NCBI RefSeq assembly: GCF_964656455.1
Contig: NC_135721.1
Location: 84,548,754-84,612,753, forward strand
Direction: 5' to 3'
Origin: Halichoerus grypus
Lineage: Eukaryota; Chordata; Mammalia; Carnivora; Phocidae
Length of the DNA stretch: 64,000 bases
Part shown: positions 45,950 to 58,227 of the stretch, piece after piece
Layout of the letters: every line of letters starts with the position of its first letter
Numbering within the stretch: the first letter of the stretch is position 1
Made by a program: the position numbers and the translations under genes
The notes under the pieces: model-generated
What the model was told of the DNA's origin: nothing
The model's database searches: none
What the model saw: only the letters and a program-made list of their open reading frames with translations

Positions 45950-47830
45950 GGGATGAGCACAGAAGAGAGAGAAATGCACACAACAAAATGAAACATTTCA
46001 CGGATGAGGTTACAGACTTCCACTCCTGAGAAAGAGAGCCCAAATGTCAAAAAGACTAGAGACAAAATCAAAATATAGAAAATTTTGAAAATGACTTTGA
46101 ATCATCAATGAGATAAATGAAGGAACAGCACCCGTAACAGGAATAATAAATAAGTCACGAAAGACAGAAGTGTAAAATAACAAGCTGGAAAACTTGGAAA
46201 TTAAAAAAAAATAGTAATTCATATAAAATACAAAAGTGACCAGGTGAATTCTAGACTGGATACATTCACAAGGGAATTAGAAAAGTCAGAGATAGTACTG
46301 AAGACTTCACTCAGAATATATCTGCCTGTCTGTCTTTTTCTTATCTTTATATTCATATTCTTTCTATATATCTATTCTAAAAAGATACAAAGCTATATAC
46401 CCAAACTTACAAACTTCTAGTTATAAGATAAGTAAGTCCTGGAGGTGAAAAGAACAGCACAATGACTATCGTTAATCATACTGTATTGCATATTTGAAAG
46501 TTGCTAAGGGATTAGATCTTAAAAGTTCTTATCACAAGAAAAAACATTTGTAACTCTGTGAGGGGATGGATGTCAACTAGACTTATTATGGTGATCATTT
46601 CACAATATGTACATATATCAAATCACTATATTATACACTTAAAACTAGTATCTCCACAAAATATATCATGAAGAAATACATGTATAAAATTATAAACTTA
46701 TAAATTTATGGGGCATTAGGTTAAAAGGCTGTAACATAGGTCTAATAGGACTCCAGGAAAAAAGACCTAGAAGGAATTGTGGAGAGGTAATATTAGATGA
46801 AGTAATAGCTGAAAAGTTCCCAACATTGATTCAAGATATACATTCTTATATGAAAAATTCCTTTCAAATAAAGAATCAAAAACAGAAAAGAAAGGGAAAG
46901 GAAATCCACATTTAGATATATTACAGTGTGACACCATATTATAAAAGAGCCCACCAGAAAGAAAAGACAGGTTACATAAAAGTCTTTGACGGCAGACATC
47001 TCACGTGTAGTAAATCATAACAGAAGACAATGGATAAATATATTCAGGGCCATCCACCTTGAATTCTATGCCCAACTAACTTATTATTCATTCAAGAGAT
47101 TTTTTTTTTAAATATTCGGAAATAGGAAGACAGAGTTTACTACTTCCAGGCCTCCCTGAAAAAATTCCTGATAAAGTACTTTAGCAAGGAGAAAAATAAA
47201 TACAACAAGAATAGAAAAGTAATAGTAAAACTGATAAGACAATTGAATGTAACAAAATACGCACACTCTTTTTCTTTTGTTCTGAAAGATAAAACAAAAA
47301 CTGTTCAACACCAGTAATAAGACAGAGGGGGTAGTGGGAGACAGAGAAAGAGAGACACACACATAGATGGATGGAGGGGACTGAGGAGTGAGGGGTACCA
47401 TTCAGGGGATAATGTGAGCCCTTGTGCTTTTCAGAAGGAGAATAGAGATACCAAATAACTATAGGATCTTGTGAAAAACATTTACAGTCAATTTTCTGAG
47501 GTAAATGAAGAAAAGAAGTATAGAAGTATAGAAAAGTTTATGAAGCAAGCAGAAATCAGGATTGGAAATAAAGGGAAAAAAGGTAGAATGAAAAAGAATT
47601 GCAGTAAAGCTAGTTCCAACTATATCCATAATTGCAGGAAATGTTTGTAGATTAAACACCTTTATTACAAGATTTGTGCTAGCAGAGTGAAGTTTTTAAA
47701 AAGGTATAGCTGTGTGCTGCTTATATGAAACAAAATTGCACCGAAATATTGAAAATAAAGAATGGAAGTAGATCTCATAACTTTCAAATGTTGGTATAGC
47801 AACATTAATACAAGACCACCACCCCCCCAA
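45950..47830 (+). repeat. HAL1/old L1 ORF1-like fragments, plus strand
   Basis: 46045-46320 ('ggaattagaaaagtcagaga') and 46780-47270 ('aattctatgcccaactaact', 'gaagacagagtttactactt', 'gatttttttttttaaatatt') resemble the HAL1-like, ORF1-only LINE family in sense. The two parts are separated by an L1M 3' end. Frames are fully degraded and edges uncertain. Confidence 0.55.
46385..46685 (+). mobile_element. L1M 3' UTR fragment, plus strand
   Basis: 'cttctagttataagataagt' then 'atgactatcgttaatcatac', 'tgtattgcatatttgaaagt', 'ttagatcttaaaagttctta' and 'ctagacttattatggtgatc' form an old L1 3' terminal region in order. It splits the HAL1-like sequence. Confidence 0.82.
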
Positions 47831-48488
47831 AAAAAAGTTCATGGCCAAAGTCATTGTTCTGGTTAAAGAGGGAAAATGCATAATTTTGATGAATAAGGAA
47901 GCACTCCATCAAGGTGTGTATACATGTATTTTTAGAATTTGGAATAACTTAGAAGGTAGGGGAATCCATCACACCCCACCTTCCCCAGCACACACCCCTG
48001 ACACCGAGGCATTTTATGAGGTTTTTTTTTTCTTCCTTTTGAAATCCCTGCTATTTTCATGTTCCATTTCTATGAGTTGAAAGAAGAAGTGATTCTGTTT
48101 CCAATTTTATTTTTTATTCTTGCTGCAGTTTTTTCTCTCCTAGTTGTAGGCACAGTAGAGAAAGTGATGAAAAGCATGTACAAGGGAAATGAAAAATGAA
48201 CAAAATGCAAAAATGTATTTGCTGAGTTGGAAGAGGTGAGTCATCATGTGAGAAGACAAGGCAGCTAACTGCAAGGTTCGTGGCCTCAGAAATGCAAGGA
48301 TGGAGGCAACCCAGAGGTAAGTGTCTTGGCTTGGGGGAGGGGCATCTATTGGACAGCCGAGAAACCATGTGTAGTAGAAGTCAGCCAGCCAAAGTCACCA
48401 TCCTCCTTGCAGGAACACTGAGACAGAGGACAGATTCAATGCTGTTAACATGCCCAGGATGGAAAAGGAAAACAAGACTGGGTTAAAA
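47831..48488. other. Unassigned sequence
   Basis: No repeat recognised. Short chance frames. Confidence 0.35.
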
Positions 48489-48500
48489 ATGGCTTCATTT

Positions 48501-48732
48501 GGGGGCACCTGGGTGGCTCAGTCTGTTAGGCATTGGATGCTTGATTTGAGCTTGGGTCATGGTCTCCGGGTTGTGAGATCCAGACAGGAGTGGTGCTGAG
48601 ATTGCTTCAGATTCTGTCTCTCCCTCTTCCTCTGCCCCTCCCCAACCTCGAGGGGAGTCTCTCTCTCTCTCTCAAAAAAAAAAAAACAAAAAAACAAAAA
48701 AACAAAAAACACTTAAAGGAAAAGGAGAAGAG
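48501..48732 (+). mobile_element. Older SINEC subfamily, plus strand
   Basis: The head GGGGCACCTGGGTGGCTCAG is followed by 'gcttgggtcatggtctccgg' and 'ttgtgagatccagacaggag', a subfamily distinct from the young copies. The tail is (CT)n followed by A-rich sequence with AAAAAAC repeats. A 12-bp duplication, ATGGCTTCATTT, is at 48489-48500 and 48733-48744. Confidence 0.93.
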
Positions 48733-48744
48733 ATGGCTTCATTT

Positions 48745-49684
48745 TAAAATTTGGAATGTGGGTGTAAACCTTTTAGAAAGAGGGTTAGAGAAATCTTTCC
48801 AGTGTTCCAAGAAGGATGTGAACTGAGGTCCTTCATGGGGTTTCAGGGGGTTCCGGGCTTCAAGCAAAAGGGACAGGGTTTGGTTGTCAAATAGTATTAA
48901 ACCCAAAGGGAAAGATACATGGGGGTGACTTAGTAAGTCCTTTCAAATTTAAGTAAGCATCAAATTTGATCTAAAGCATCACAGCAGATGTGCACCAGAC
49001 AGGGAATGATTATTAATATTTGGAAGACATACTTGCTTGCAAAAGTTTAAAAGAAGATAGTTCTTGTTTGGCCTCATGTGGGTTTTTGGTCAAGTTGGAG
49101 AGTAACTCTAGGTGCCCTAGGAATCCCATCTCTTCCATTCCTGGAATTTATGAACACTCAGTGATTGGAATTGGAGCTCTCCTTTGAATATGTTTTAGAC
49201 TTCCTCCTTTGTCCTCAAGTTTCTGTCCAGATCCTTCCAGAAGAACCCCAGATATCTTTTGTGAGTGTGGGTTGGAGGAGAGCTTGTCCACTGGCGGTAA
49301 TGGAGGCACCATCACCCACATGTAAATACTATTCATGCATCTGCAGGCATCGGCCAGGGCACCATTTCCTGAAGCCCAGGTAAAAATATTTCCTTTACTG
49401 GAAAACCTTAGAGGGAGAGGAGAAACCCAAAACACAGCTTGCTTTCCACACACCCATTTCATTTGAAATAGTTTTATATTACTGCTAAGCCATGGAAGTG
49501 TTTTTGATTGTGTCAGTCTCAATTACTGTGCATTTAATAAAGAAAAATGCGTGCTTTTAAAAAAGCCATGTCACATCTGTGAAGTATTTTTTAATCAAGG
49601 TCCCTATTTCTTTCAAAAATTAATGACCCATTTGTTACTGGCAATTATATATAGTTTAATGTAGCTTCTCTTTTGTGTGATAAT
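48745..49684. other. Unassigned sequence
   Basis: The 124-codon minus frame at 49148-49522 has no recognised domain. No repeats identified. Confidence 0.35.
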
Positions 49685-49700
49685 TATACACATATTTTTA

Positions 49701-49916
49701 TTTTTTAAAAGATTTTATTTATTTGAGAAGGAGAAAGAAAGAGCGTGAGCACATGAGTAGGGGGAGGGACACAGGAAGAGAGAATGAGAGAATCTCAAGC
49801 CGACTCTGCACTAAGCGTGGAGCCTGACTCGGGGCTTGGTCCCATGATCATGAGATCATGACCTGAACCAAAATTAAGAGTCGGATGCTTAACCAACCTA
49901 GCCACCCAGGCGCCCC
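49701..49916 (-). mobile_element. SINEC, minus strand
   Basis: The reversed tail 'ttttttaaaagattttattt' opens it and the reversed head GCCACCCAGGCGCCCC closes it. TATACACATATTTTTA (49685-49700) and TATACATATATTTTTA (49917-49932) form a 16-bp duplication with one mismatch. The AATTAAGAGTCGGATGC variant marks an older copy. Confidence 0.95.
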
Positions 49917-49934
49917 TATACATATATTTTTAAA

Positions 49935-50885
49935 GTACCTTTCTTAGAGGAATAGGAAGAAATTTACTCTTGTCTGGGACAAAATGGGACAGTGTAAATA
50001 TTTGCTGTAAAATAAGTAAATGCCATTCAAGTGATTTGAGTTTGGGGATTACTGATACAAGTCCTGAGCTCAATAAAGGCCTGGGTAGATACTTTAGGTG
50101 GTAAATATATATTTGTATTTTGACCTTATGATCAATTCCCAAACTTTACCAGCTATTTTAGTATATGTTTTTTTTAGAGGCAGCTGCCTGGGAATAACCC
50201 TTTTTATAGCTTTCAGATACTGCAGCATCTATGAATAGCCTTGTAGCATTACATTAGGTAAGAGAGAGTCCAATATTCTATTGCGTGAGCAATGTGGAAT
50301 TTTGAATTTTGAATTAAAAAGTAGTTTAAATGGCATTTTAGTTTTAGTGGTGAAATTAAAAGCAAGACACAAATCACAGAAGAGGGACAAACAGATGTTT
50401 CTCTGATAGTTGGATTCCTTAGAAAATTGACTATAAATCCAGGAAGATAATTATTAACACTGGATTATATAATCAGTCTGATTTGGCTGGTTATCTACAA
50501 AGTCATTAAAAAGTGTCAGAAGAATCAAATGTATATTGTATACCAAGCAGAAACTGCTGTTGGTCCTCATTGAAATCCCTTCTGCATATCTTTTTTTGTA
50601 TAACTTAATTAGCAAAGTTAAAATTAAGATGAGACTCCAGAGTGTTTAGATGAAACAATTTCTATGAGAGCACACTTCATTAAAACATTTTAATAATGCA
50701 CCAAACTCCTGGTTATCAAAGAAATCTCTTAAAAACAGTCTTTTCCAATTAATATAATCATTTAATCTAAAATATTTGTGCTGTTCAAGAAAAATCCAAA
50801 TCCTGCTCCTGCCATGTTATTTATGTCAGGCACCTGTTATATGCTCTGCTAACAATCTTCACTTGCTAGACTTTTTAACAGTGCT
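49935..50885. other. Unassigned AT-rich sequence
   Basis: No recognised repeat or frame. Confidence 0.35.
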
Positions 50886-51045
50886 GTCACTAGAGTATAT
50901 TCCACATATGTTTATTGAGTATCTAGTGTATGCTTGACACCATTCTAGGCTCTATGGAAAGAGTAGTGAACAGGACAAAGTACCTATTCTCATGAAGCTC
51001 ACACTCTGAGGAAGACAGGCAAGAAAACTAGTAAATAATACAGAT
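50886..51045 (-). repeat. L2 LINE 3' end, minus strand
   Basis: 'atgtttattgagtatctagt' then 'gacaccattctaggctctat' and 'catgaagctcacactctgag' is the reversed L2 3' UTR. Confidence 0.8.
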
Positions 51046-52190
51046 ATTTAGATAGTCACAGCGTTGTGCAACTGTCATCAGAATCAATTTTAGAACATTT
51101 TCATCAGCCCCAAGAAAAACTCTATATTCTAGCTGTCACCCCCAATTCTCTCATTCTCCACCCCAAGCCCTAGACCACCAGTGATCCACTTCTGTCTCTA
51201 TAGAATTACCTATAAAATGAAATTTTATTTCATGAAAATGGAACCATGCTGTATGTAATCATTTGTGACTGGCTTCTTTCACTTAGCAGAATGTTTTTAA
51301 GGTTTATACCTATTGTAGCGCATATTGATACTCTTTGTTGATGAATGATATTCCATGAAATAGATTTTATTTATCCATTCATTAGTTGATGGACATTTGT
51401 GTTGGTTCCATTTTTTGGCTGTTATGAATAATCCTGCTATGAATCTTTATGCACAAGTTTTTGTGTGGACATAGGCTCTCATTTCTACTATGGTAATTCT
51501 TTGTTTAGTCTTTTGAGGAGCTGCCGGACTGTTTTTCAAAATTCCTGCATCATATTACATTCTCATCTGTGGTGTACGAAGGTTTGTTTTTCCACATTTG
51601 TTCCAATACGTTATTATCTGTTTTTTGTTTTTTTGTTTTCATTATAACTATTCTAGTGAGTGTGAAGTGGTATCTATCTGGTTGTAGTTTTGACTTGAAT
51701 TCCCTTGATGACTAATGATGTTGAACATCTTTTAAAGGTGCTTAGTGGTCTTTTATATATCTTTTTTTTTTTTTGACAAGTGTCTACTCAGATCATTTGC
51801 CTATTTTTAAATTAAGTTATTTGTCTTTTTGTCATCTACATATAAGTATTCTTTATTTATATACATATATTCTAGATATGGCTCTTAACAAGTATATGAT
51901 TTGCAAATATTTTCTCCCTCTCAGTGTGTTGTCTTTTTACCATATTTATGGTATCTTTTGAAACACAAAAGTTTTTAATTTTTATGAAGTCCAATTTCTC
52001 TATTTTTTATTTGGTTGCTTGTGCTTTTTGGTGTCATACATTAGAAACCATTGCCAAATCCAAGGTCACAGAGATTTACTCCTATGTTTTCTTCTACGAG
52101 TTTTATAGGTTTAGCTCTTCCCTTTAGGTCTTTGATTCCTTTTGAGAAAATTTACACATATGATGTGAGATAGGGATAACATGCTATTTT
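51046..52190 (-). mobile_element. Old L1 (L1M-type) 3' part, minus strand
   Basis: Reversed L1 3' UTR and ORF2 end: 'gaccaccagtgatccacttc', 'ttatttatccattcattagt', 'ttgtctttttgtcatctaca' and 'gtctttgattccttttgaga' in order. About 1.1 kb, frames destroyed, 5'-truncated. Confidence 0.83.
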
Positions 52191-52624
52191 TTGATAGGGC
52201 TATTATTTCCCAGGAGGGAATAAACTTAGTTTTGATAAAAGTGGTTTCAGAAAAATAGTGTTAACTTATTAAAAGATATTTGTGCATATGCCAGGCACTT
52301 TTCTGTGAATAGTATAGAAAAATCTCCAGCTTTCAGTAAATGAATAAATATGACAGAGTTAAGTCATGTAAAAACTATGAAAACTACAGAATGATAAAAT
52401 GGGATGGACAGGGCTGGATGCTATTTTTATACTGAGTTATCAGAGAAGACCTCTCACATAAGGTGATATTTAAGTAGACTTGAAAAAAGTGAGGGAGTAA
52501 GCCCTGAATATATGCGGCGGAAAAGTATCTCAGGCAGAAGGAACAGCATGTACAAGGGCCCTGAGGTTGGGAGCATGCCCAAGGAACAGCAAGGAGGATG
52601 GTGTAACTAGAAAGAGGAGAGGAG

Positions 52625-52825
52625 GGCACCTGGGTGGCTCAGTTGCTTAAGCGACTGCCTTCAGCTCAGGTCATGGTCCTGGAGTCCCGGGATCGAGTCC
52701 CACATCAGGCTCCCTGCTCAGCAGGGAGTCTGCTTCTCCCTCTGACCCTCCTCCCTCTCATGCTCTCTGTCTCTCATTCTCTCTCTCGCAAATAAATAAA
52801 AATCTTAAAAAAAAAAAAAAAAAAA
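52625..52825 (+). mobile_element. SINEC, plus strand, young copy
   Basis: Canonical copy from the head GGCACCTGGGTGGCTCAG to a long A-tail. A perfect 16-bp duplication, AGAAAGAGGAGAGGAG, is at 52609-52624 and 52826-52841. Inserted into L2. Confidence 0.97.
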
Positions 52826-53492
52826 AGAAAGAGGAGAGGAGTGATAGGCATGGAGAACTGAAGGGTACTGGTGTGCCAGAGCACTTGAGGCTTCATGGGT
52901 CATGCTAGAGACGTTGGATGTAGCACTGATCAGGACTGGATGACACTGGAGGGTTTTGAGCAGAGAGATTAGGTGAGTGGATGATTTATGCTTTACAAGG
53001 GTCACCTTGATGCAGGTTGGAGAACAATTTGAAACCAGCTGAAAAGCAATAATTCAGGCTAGAGAGAATGGAGGCTTGGTTCAAGGTGGTAGTGCTGGAG
53101 ATGGTCAGATAGTAGGCATATTTGGCAGATATAACCAACAGACAGGTATTGTGAGAAAAGGAGAGACATTAAGGAACATTGAAGGATTTTTGGCTTGGGC
53201 AAGTGGAAGTATGAGTTGCCATTACCTAAGACAGGGAGTGCAGGATATGCTTAGGAAACAGGTAGAGTTCAACTTGGAGCATATTAAAATTGAATGCCTG
53301 TTAGACAACCATGTGAAATGAATAGTTTGATACAATTCTGGGTATGAGGAGAAAGGTCTGACCCGAAGGTATAAATTTGAGGGTTTATAGCATACAGTTA
53401 GTGTTTTCAACCTTGGGACTAGATGAGGTCACTTAGGGAGTGAGAAGGAAAGAGGAAGGAGGCATAAGAAATGATCCCAGTGGTCCACTTCT

Positions 53493-53704
53493 TTTTTTTT
53501 TAAATAATTTTTTTATTATGTTATGTTAGTCACCATACAGTACATCATTAGTTTTTGATGTAGTGTTTCATGATTCATTGTATTCATAGAACAACCAGTG
53601 CTCATTGCAACATGTGTCCTCCTTAATACCCATCACCTGGTTAACTCATCCTCCCACCCCCCTCCCCTCTAAAACTCTCAGTTTGTTTCCCGGAGTCCAT
53701 AGTC
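53493..53704 (-). mobile_element. Carnivore L1 3' UTR only, minus strand
   Basis: About 210 bp of reversed L1 3' end, from a T-tail and 'ttattatgttatgttagtca' to 'ttcccggagtccatagtc'. It is the same 3' UTR as in the L1 at 58843-61228. The flank repeat TCCACTTCT at 53484-53492 and 53705-53713 suggests a short target duplication. An extremely 5'-truncated insertion. Confidence 0.88.
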
Positions 53705-53864
53705 TCCACTTCTAAGTGGAAGAAGGAAAATGAATTGACAAAGGAGTCCAAGAAGATGTGACCAGTAATCTAGGAGAACCCAGAGACGATGGTGCCATGA
53801 GTGGAGTGGGTTCAAGAGACAATTGAGGGAAAAGGAGTAGAGGCAGTCAGATGACAGTAAGTTA

Positions 53865-54025
53865 TTTAGATTCAACAAATAGTGGGCACTTCCTATATTC
53901 CAGCAGTTGTTTTAGAATAGCTCAGTGAAGGAAAGAGACCCAAACCTAGCCTGTGTGGGGATGACATTCTACCAGGGGGACACAGACAATAAATGATAAA
54001 TATGTAAATTACACAGTATGCGAAG
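53865..54025 (-). repeat. L2 LINE 3' end, minus strand
   Basis: 'attcaacaaatagtgggcac' then 'ttccagcagttgttttagaa' and 'gatgacattctaccaggggg' and 'acacagacaataaatgataa' is a second, separate reversed L2 3' UTR. Confidence 0.78.
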
Positions 54026-56439
54026 ATAATTCCTGTACTGGAAAATAGAGTAAGTAAGGAGTGCACATTTTTTATTGGAACAATGGAAACAATTGAGTAT
54101 CCTTTACCTAAGATGGGGAGATTATGGGTAAACATTTGGAGGGAAGAGGTTACTTAATGTCTTTTTTTGCTCAATTACTATCTCTAAAACACTAAAGCAA
54201 TAAGTTTTCAGGGAATTTCCATTTAGTAAAAAACATTTAGCAATAACAGTCCACTGAACTTAACCTTACTTTCACGTTCCTTAAGGTCTTCCAAATTCCG
54301 TGATTTTTAACGTTAATGTGGTATTGTCTTGCTCCTACGAAAAAACATGGAGATTTTAATTTTAATAATAAATCTTGACATCAGTTAGTAAATGTTTTCT
54401 ATTAACGAAATCATAGAATCTATTTTGAATGGCTCTTTTTTTGAGCTCTTCAATTTGGATTCTGAATAAACAGACATCTACTATGTATTCGTAACTCATG
54501 TTTGTGAATGATTAAGGCTCTTAAGAAGCAAACACCTTTGGTTTGGGAAAGTCAAATAAGGCTTTTAAATATTTAAGCCCTATGGTTTTCTACTAAATAT
54601 AAAACTTACGTAACAGAAGAGATCTTGTCTGTCCTATTTTCCACCTATAACTTTTGGTTCTGTGGTATGTTATATATCGACCCCAGTTACATAGCCATGC
54701 ATTTATCTGAACTAACAGAAATAAAGCCACTTCCAATGCCTTTCCTTTTTTTCAGCCAAAGTGATTCTGTGGATGAGAAACACATTTGACCTGAAGCTCA
54801 AATATCACACTCATTGAAGCATGGCCTGATTCCCCAGGAAGTTGGTTGCTCATTGATATGTTTTGTCCTTGGGGTTGGTTTATATCTCGATTATAAGCAT
54901 TATCACGGTGTATTTCTTCTTTTTTTGTACCATTGAAATGCATTTGTATTTCAATTATATGCTTGCACTTCTGTTCCCTTGGTGCTATCAGGTGCTCTCG
55001 GAGAACAGAGGGGCCCCAGAGTGTTAATGGTTCCTGGTACACAGAAGATGTCCAATAGAGGTCAAAAGAATGAAGTTATCCACCAATGAGTAAATGCTTC
55101 CATACACTTTTACCATACATAAATGCTGTATCTGAACTCTCTCCTTGAGAAGTTGAAACAGTGACCACCCAAAAGCAGTGTCTCTCCTATTCTTCCCTGA
55201 AGCCAAATCGCAGACTTTGGGGGGCTACCTAGGGTATTCTTCCATGGCCTGCTACGTAGCTGAGAAACCAAAGAGAGAAAACAGGGTAGAGCAACCAAAG
55301 CCCAGGTGCTAAAATTACCAAAACTTGTAGTCCCTTCCCAGAATTATTCTTTTTCATTCTTGCTACAAGACTCAAAGTTTTCTCATTGAATGTCAGCTTG
55401 AAGGTGTTATTTTTAAGAAGTAAAGGGCTTAGTTTTTCAGATACCATACCTAAACTAATGCATACAAATAGGTTAGATCCTTTTCTGGCTATTCTAGGCC
55501 CCCAAAACATTCTGGGTGGCAGACTAAAGCTATGAAAGCTATTTTCTGGCACTGTAAAGGACAGCCTTTAGGGGGACAAGTAGATCTTTATAGACAGCAG
55601 CTTGTCTTTACGTGTCACCACCTCCTCTGATGTCACTCACATCATCAGGATTTTGAAGAGTGCCTATTTAGGGCAAGAGAACATGCAGCTACCTGTGTAT
55701 TTGCAAGGGGCACGAGGCTCATACAAAAAATCCCACTGGTCTAGGATTTCTCCATTGCTTTGTGGGAACCAGAGAATTCTCTAGTAGCCATAGTTAAGGG
55801 TCACTTTAGCAATTGGAAACAATGATCAAGCAGCAAATTGTTGGCAGGGGACATCCAGACAGAAGGTAGCTTAAATTGATGGCTTCTGTGGAGGCCAAGG
55901 GAATTTGAAACAGAATTTGCCTGGGATTTTGCTTGGCCAAATCACCTTTACAAAAGAACTGCGATGCCCAAACAATGCCCATACCCCAGATCACATGCAG
56001 AAAGCTGGAACCAAGAATTCCTAAATGAATGAAAATTATTCTATAGGGATGAAATGACCATTTTCCCAAAAAAGGCTTCTCCAATTTATTGTCCCGACTT
56101 GCTCTAAAAGTTATCATTATTCTCCAACTATTCAAGGAATTCATTATCTGGTGTTATCAGGTGCTAATCAACTTCAGAAGATCTTACATACGGTTTACAT
56201 GAGTTTAAACTTTGATGGTAATTGCTTACGACCTCTTTCATTAAACTCACTGGACACAGACACCAATCCAACCCAGATTAAAGATGGATGGATCCACCTG
56301 GATATACATCTTTGTCCTGAAAAGATGCAGATGACATTGGAGACTGTCATAGTATAGTACTGGCATCTTCTGGATACCAAGAGCCCTCACAAAGCCCATG
56401 CCTCTCTGCAGGTGCTTCTCCATGGCATGCCTTGACCTT
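54026..56439. other. Unassigned sequence
   Basis: About 2.4 kb. 54985-55075 weakly resembles an L2 3' end in sense ('ggttcctggtacacagaaga'). The rest shows no repeat, and frames up to 112 codons (55806-56144 minus) have no known homologue. Confidence 0.35.
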
Positions 56440-56555
56440 ACCCCTTCTCAGTACTTACTGTGCTCTGCTGGATTGCAATTGTCAGGGATATAACTTTCTC
56501 TTCAGGCTCTTCCCAGTACCTAGTTCATCATAAAAGCACACCACATACTTAATGA
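56440..56555 (+). repeat. Possible L2 3' end, plus strand
   Basis: Only 'ttcccagtacctagttcatc' and 'ataaaagcacaccacatact' followed by TTAATGAA suggest L2. Confidence 0.33.
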
Positions 56556-56649
56556 AAAAAATGAGATTTAAAAAAAACCCACCAAAAACCTCTGAGCATT
56601 TTTGCCTTTTAAAGAAGACAGTCTTGGTGTCAAAGAGAAACTAAAGCCT

Positions 56650-56835
56650 GATTTTGTGTTACAAAGACGTGAGCTCGAACCAGCTCTGTTACTTACTACT
56701 CTTGCATCTTTAGGAAGTCGCTTCTGTTCTAGAAGACCCAGTTTGTGCATCTGTAGAATAAAGGTGATGATACTTTTCTTGTAAGGCATCTGCGATGGCC
56801 ACAGGTTTACTATCATGTGATGGCGTCAGTAGAGT
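56650..56835 (+). repeat. MIR SINE, plus strand
   Basis: 'gagctcgaaccagctctgtt' then 'acttactactcttgcatctt', 'gtttgtgcatctgtagaata' and 'aaggtgatgatacttttctt' follow MIR consensus order. Confidence 0.78.
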
Positions 56836-56845
56836 ATTTGGAACA

Positions 56846-57434
56846 TTCTCGGTAATAGTAGAATTATTCAACATGTCCGCATGTATATGGGATAAATGTT
56901 CATTGGGAATGCAGCTGGGGCAATGCCAGTTCCTTTTTCCCCATGCAGTCTCATCATACCTTTGTTGAGTCACCATGACTGAGCTCCAGACTCCGCACAA
57001 TTATCGCCTCAACTTCCTATGGGCACACCCACTGGTTAAGGGGAAAGCAATGTGCATACATCATACCCAGACCCTTCCAATGGATACTTCCAGGTATGCT
57101 GACCAAAAGAGGAGTCTTTGTGGTCTGTCTTTAGTTGATGTTAACTAATTAAATGTTATTAAATGGTATGTACTTGGGTTTCATGAAAACAATAAATCAG
57201 GGAAGAGAGGACTAGGGTAGAAGATGCAGAAGGTTTCAATGCTGTGTTGGTGTGCTTCTCAGTATTAACAGGAATCTTTAACAGTTCCTATTAAAGGGAT
57301 AGTAGCTATTTCTAATAAGTTTAGCATCATTTTCAAAGTGCCAAGTAGATGATTTTATTTTATTTAGAAAAGGATATTTTGTCTTTAGAATATGAAGGTG
57401 CTGTTGACTTTTATAGGCGACGATAGTAAGGTCG
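56846..57434. other. Unassigned sequence
   Basis: Nothing recognised. Confidence 0.35.
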
Positions 57435-57542
57435 TCCTTACTGCTGAGCGGGGAGTCCAATGTAGGGCTTGATCCCAGGACCCTGGGATCATGATCTGAG
57501 CCAAAGGCAGACACTTAACTCACCAAGCCACTCAGGCACCCC
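57435..57542 (-). mobile_element. Partial SINEC, minus strand
   Basis: Only the head half is present in reverse, from 'ctgctgagcggggagtcc' to GCCACTCAGGCACCCC. The CT-rich middle and A-tail are missing and no duplication is visible. It is either a deletion-truncated or rearranged copy. Confidence 0.85.
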
Positions 57543-58023
57543 TGACAACAGTATGTTAAAACAACAATAAAAGTAATACTATTTGAGAGCTTATAGTGGG
57601 CAGATATGGTGAGAGGCATGGTACACATACCATTTGATGTAGATGTTATTCCCCAGTGATGTTTGAGAAGATTTCAGATGTCAAGAAGAAACTACCCAAT
57701 CCTTGTGTTTCCATAGGGAGAAGGAAGTGCTTGTTTCACTTTCCGGAAGAGAAAAATACAGAAGAAAGTTTTCCAGTTTATATCTGTCCCAACTTCACTC
57801 CTTTCTGGTTGGGTAGGAGTGACTTTATGTGAACAGTGAGTTTGAGAAAATGAGCTGAGCATGATGGGTTCCACATAACCTGCTCTCTTGGATGCACCTG
57901 TTCACGAAGTAAATGCATTTAGGTCTGTGCTTGACTTTTGGTAAGCTTAGAATAACAGGTTTTGCCCATGTAGGACCATGATCAGATGGTAAAATGACCA
58001 AACTGGAGAGGGTGGTACATACC
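57543..58023. other. Unassigned sequence
   Basis: May include a MIR/L2 trace near 57565-57660, not supported enough to call. Confidence 0.33.
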
Positions 58024-58039
58024 TAAACCAAATTCTTCA

Positions 58040-58211
58040 TTTGACAGAGAGAGACACAGTGAGAGAGGGAACACAAGCAGGGGGAGTGGGAGAGGGAGAA
58101 GCAGGCTCCCCGCTGAGCAGGGAGCCCCATGCGGGGCTCGATCCCAGGACCCTGGGATCATGACCTGAGCCGAAGGCAGACGCTTAACGACTGAGCCACC
58201 CAGGCGCCCCA
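58040..58211 (-). mobile_element. SINEC lacking its A-tail, minus strand
   Basis: The reversed element begins at TTTGACAGAGAGAGACAC, i.e. directly at the end of the CT-rich region. There is no AATAAA-rich or poly-A tail. It ends with GCCACCCAGGCGCCCC. A perfect 16-bp flank repeat, TAAACCAAATTCTTCA, is at 58024-58039 and 58212-58227. Confidence 0.93.
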
Positions 58212-58227
58212 TAAACCAAATTCTTCA

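Larger units (their letters stand above)
52270..53850 (-). repeat. Long L2 LINE, minus strand, with two nested insertions
   Basis: Reversed L2 starts at the 3' UTR ('atatgccaggcacttttctg'). It continues through 'acagcatgtacaagggccct', 'actggagggttttgagcaga', 'gatttttggcttgggcaagt', 'aattgaatgcctgttagaca' and 'gactagatgaggtcacttag' into ORF2, to about 53850. A SINEC (52625-52825) and an L1 3' end (53493-53704) interrupt it. About 1.15 kb of L2 is therefore preserved, long for this family, but no frame is open. Confidence 0.82.
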
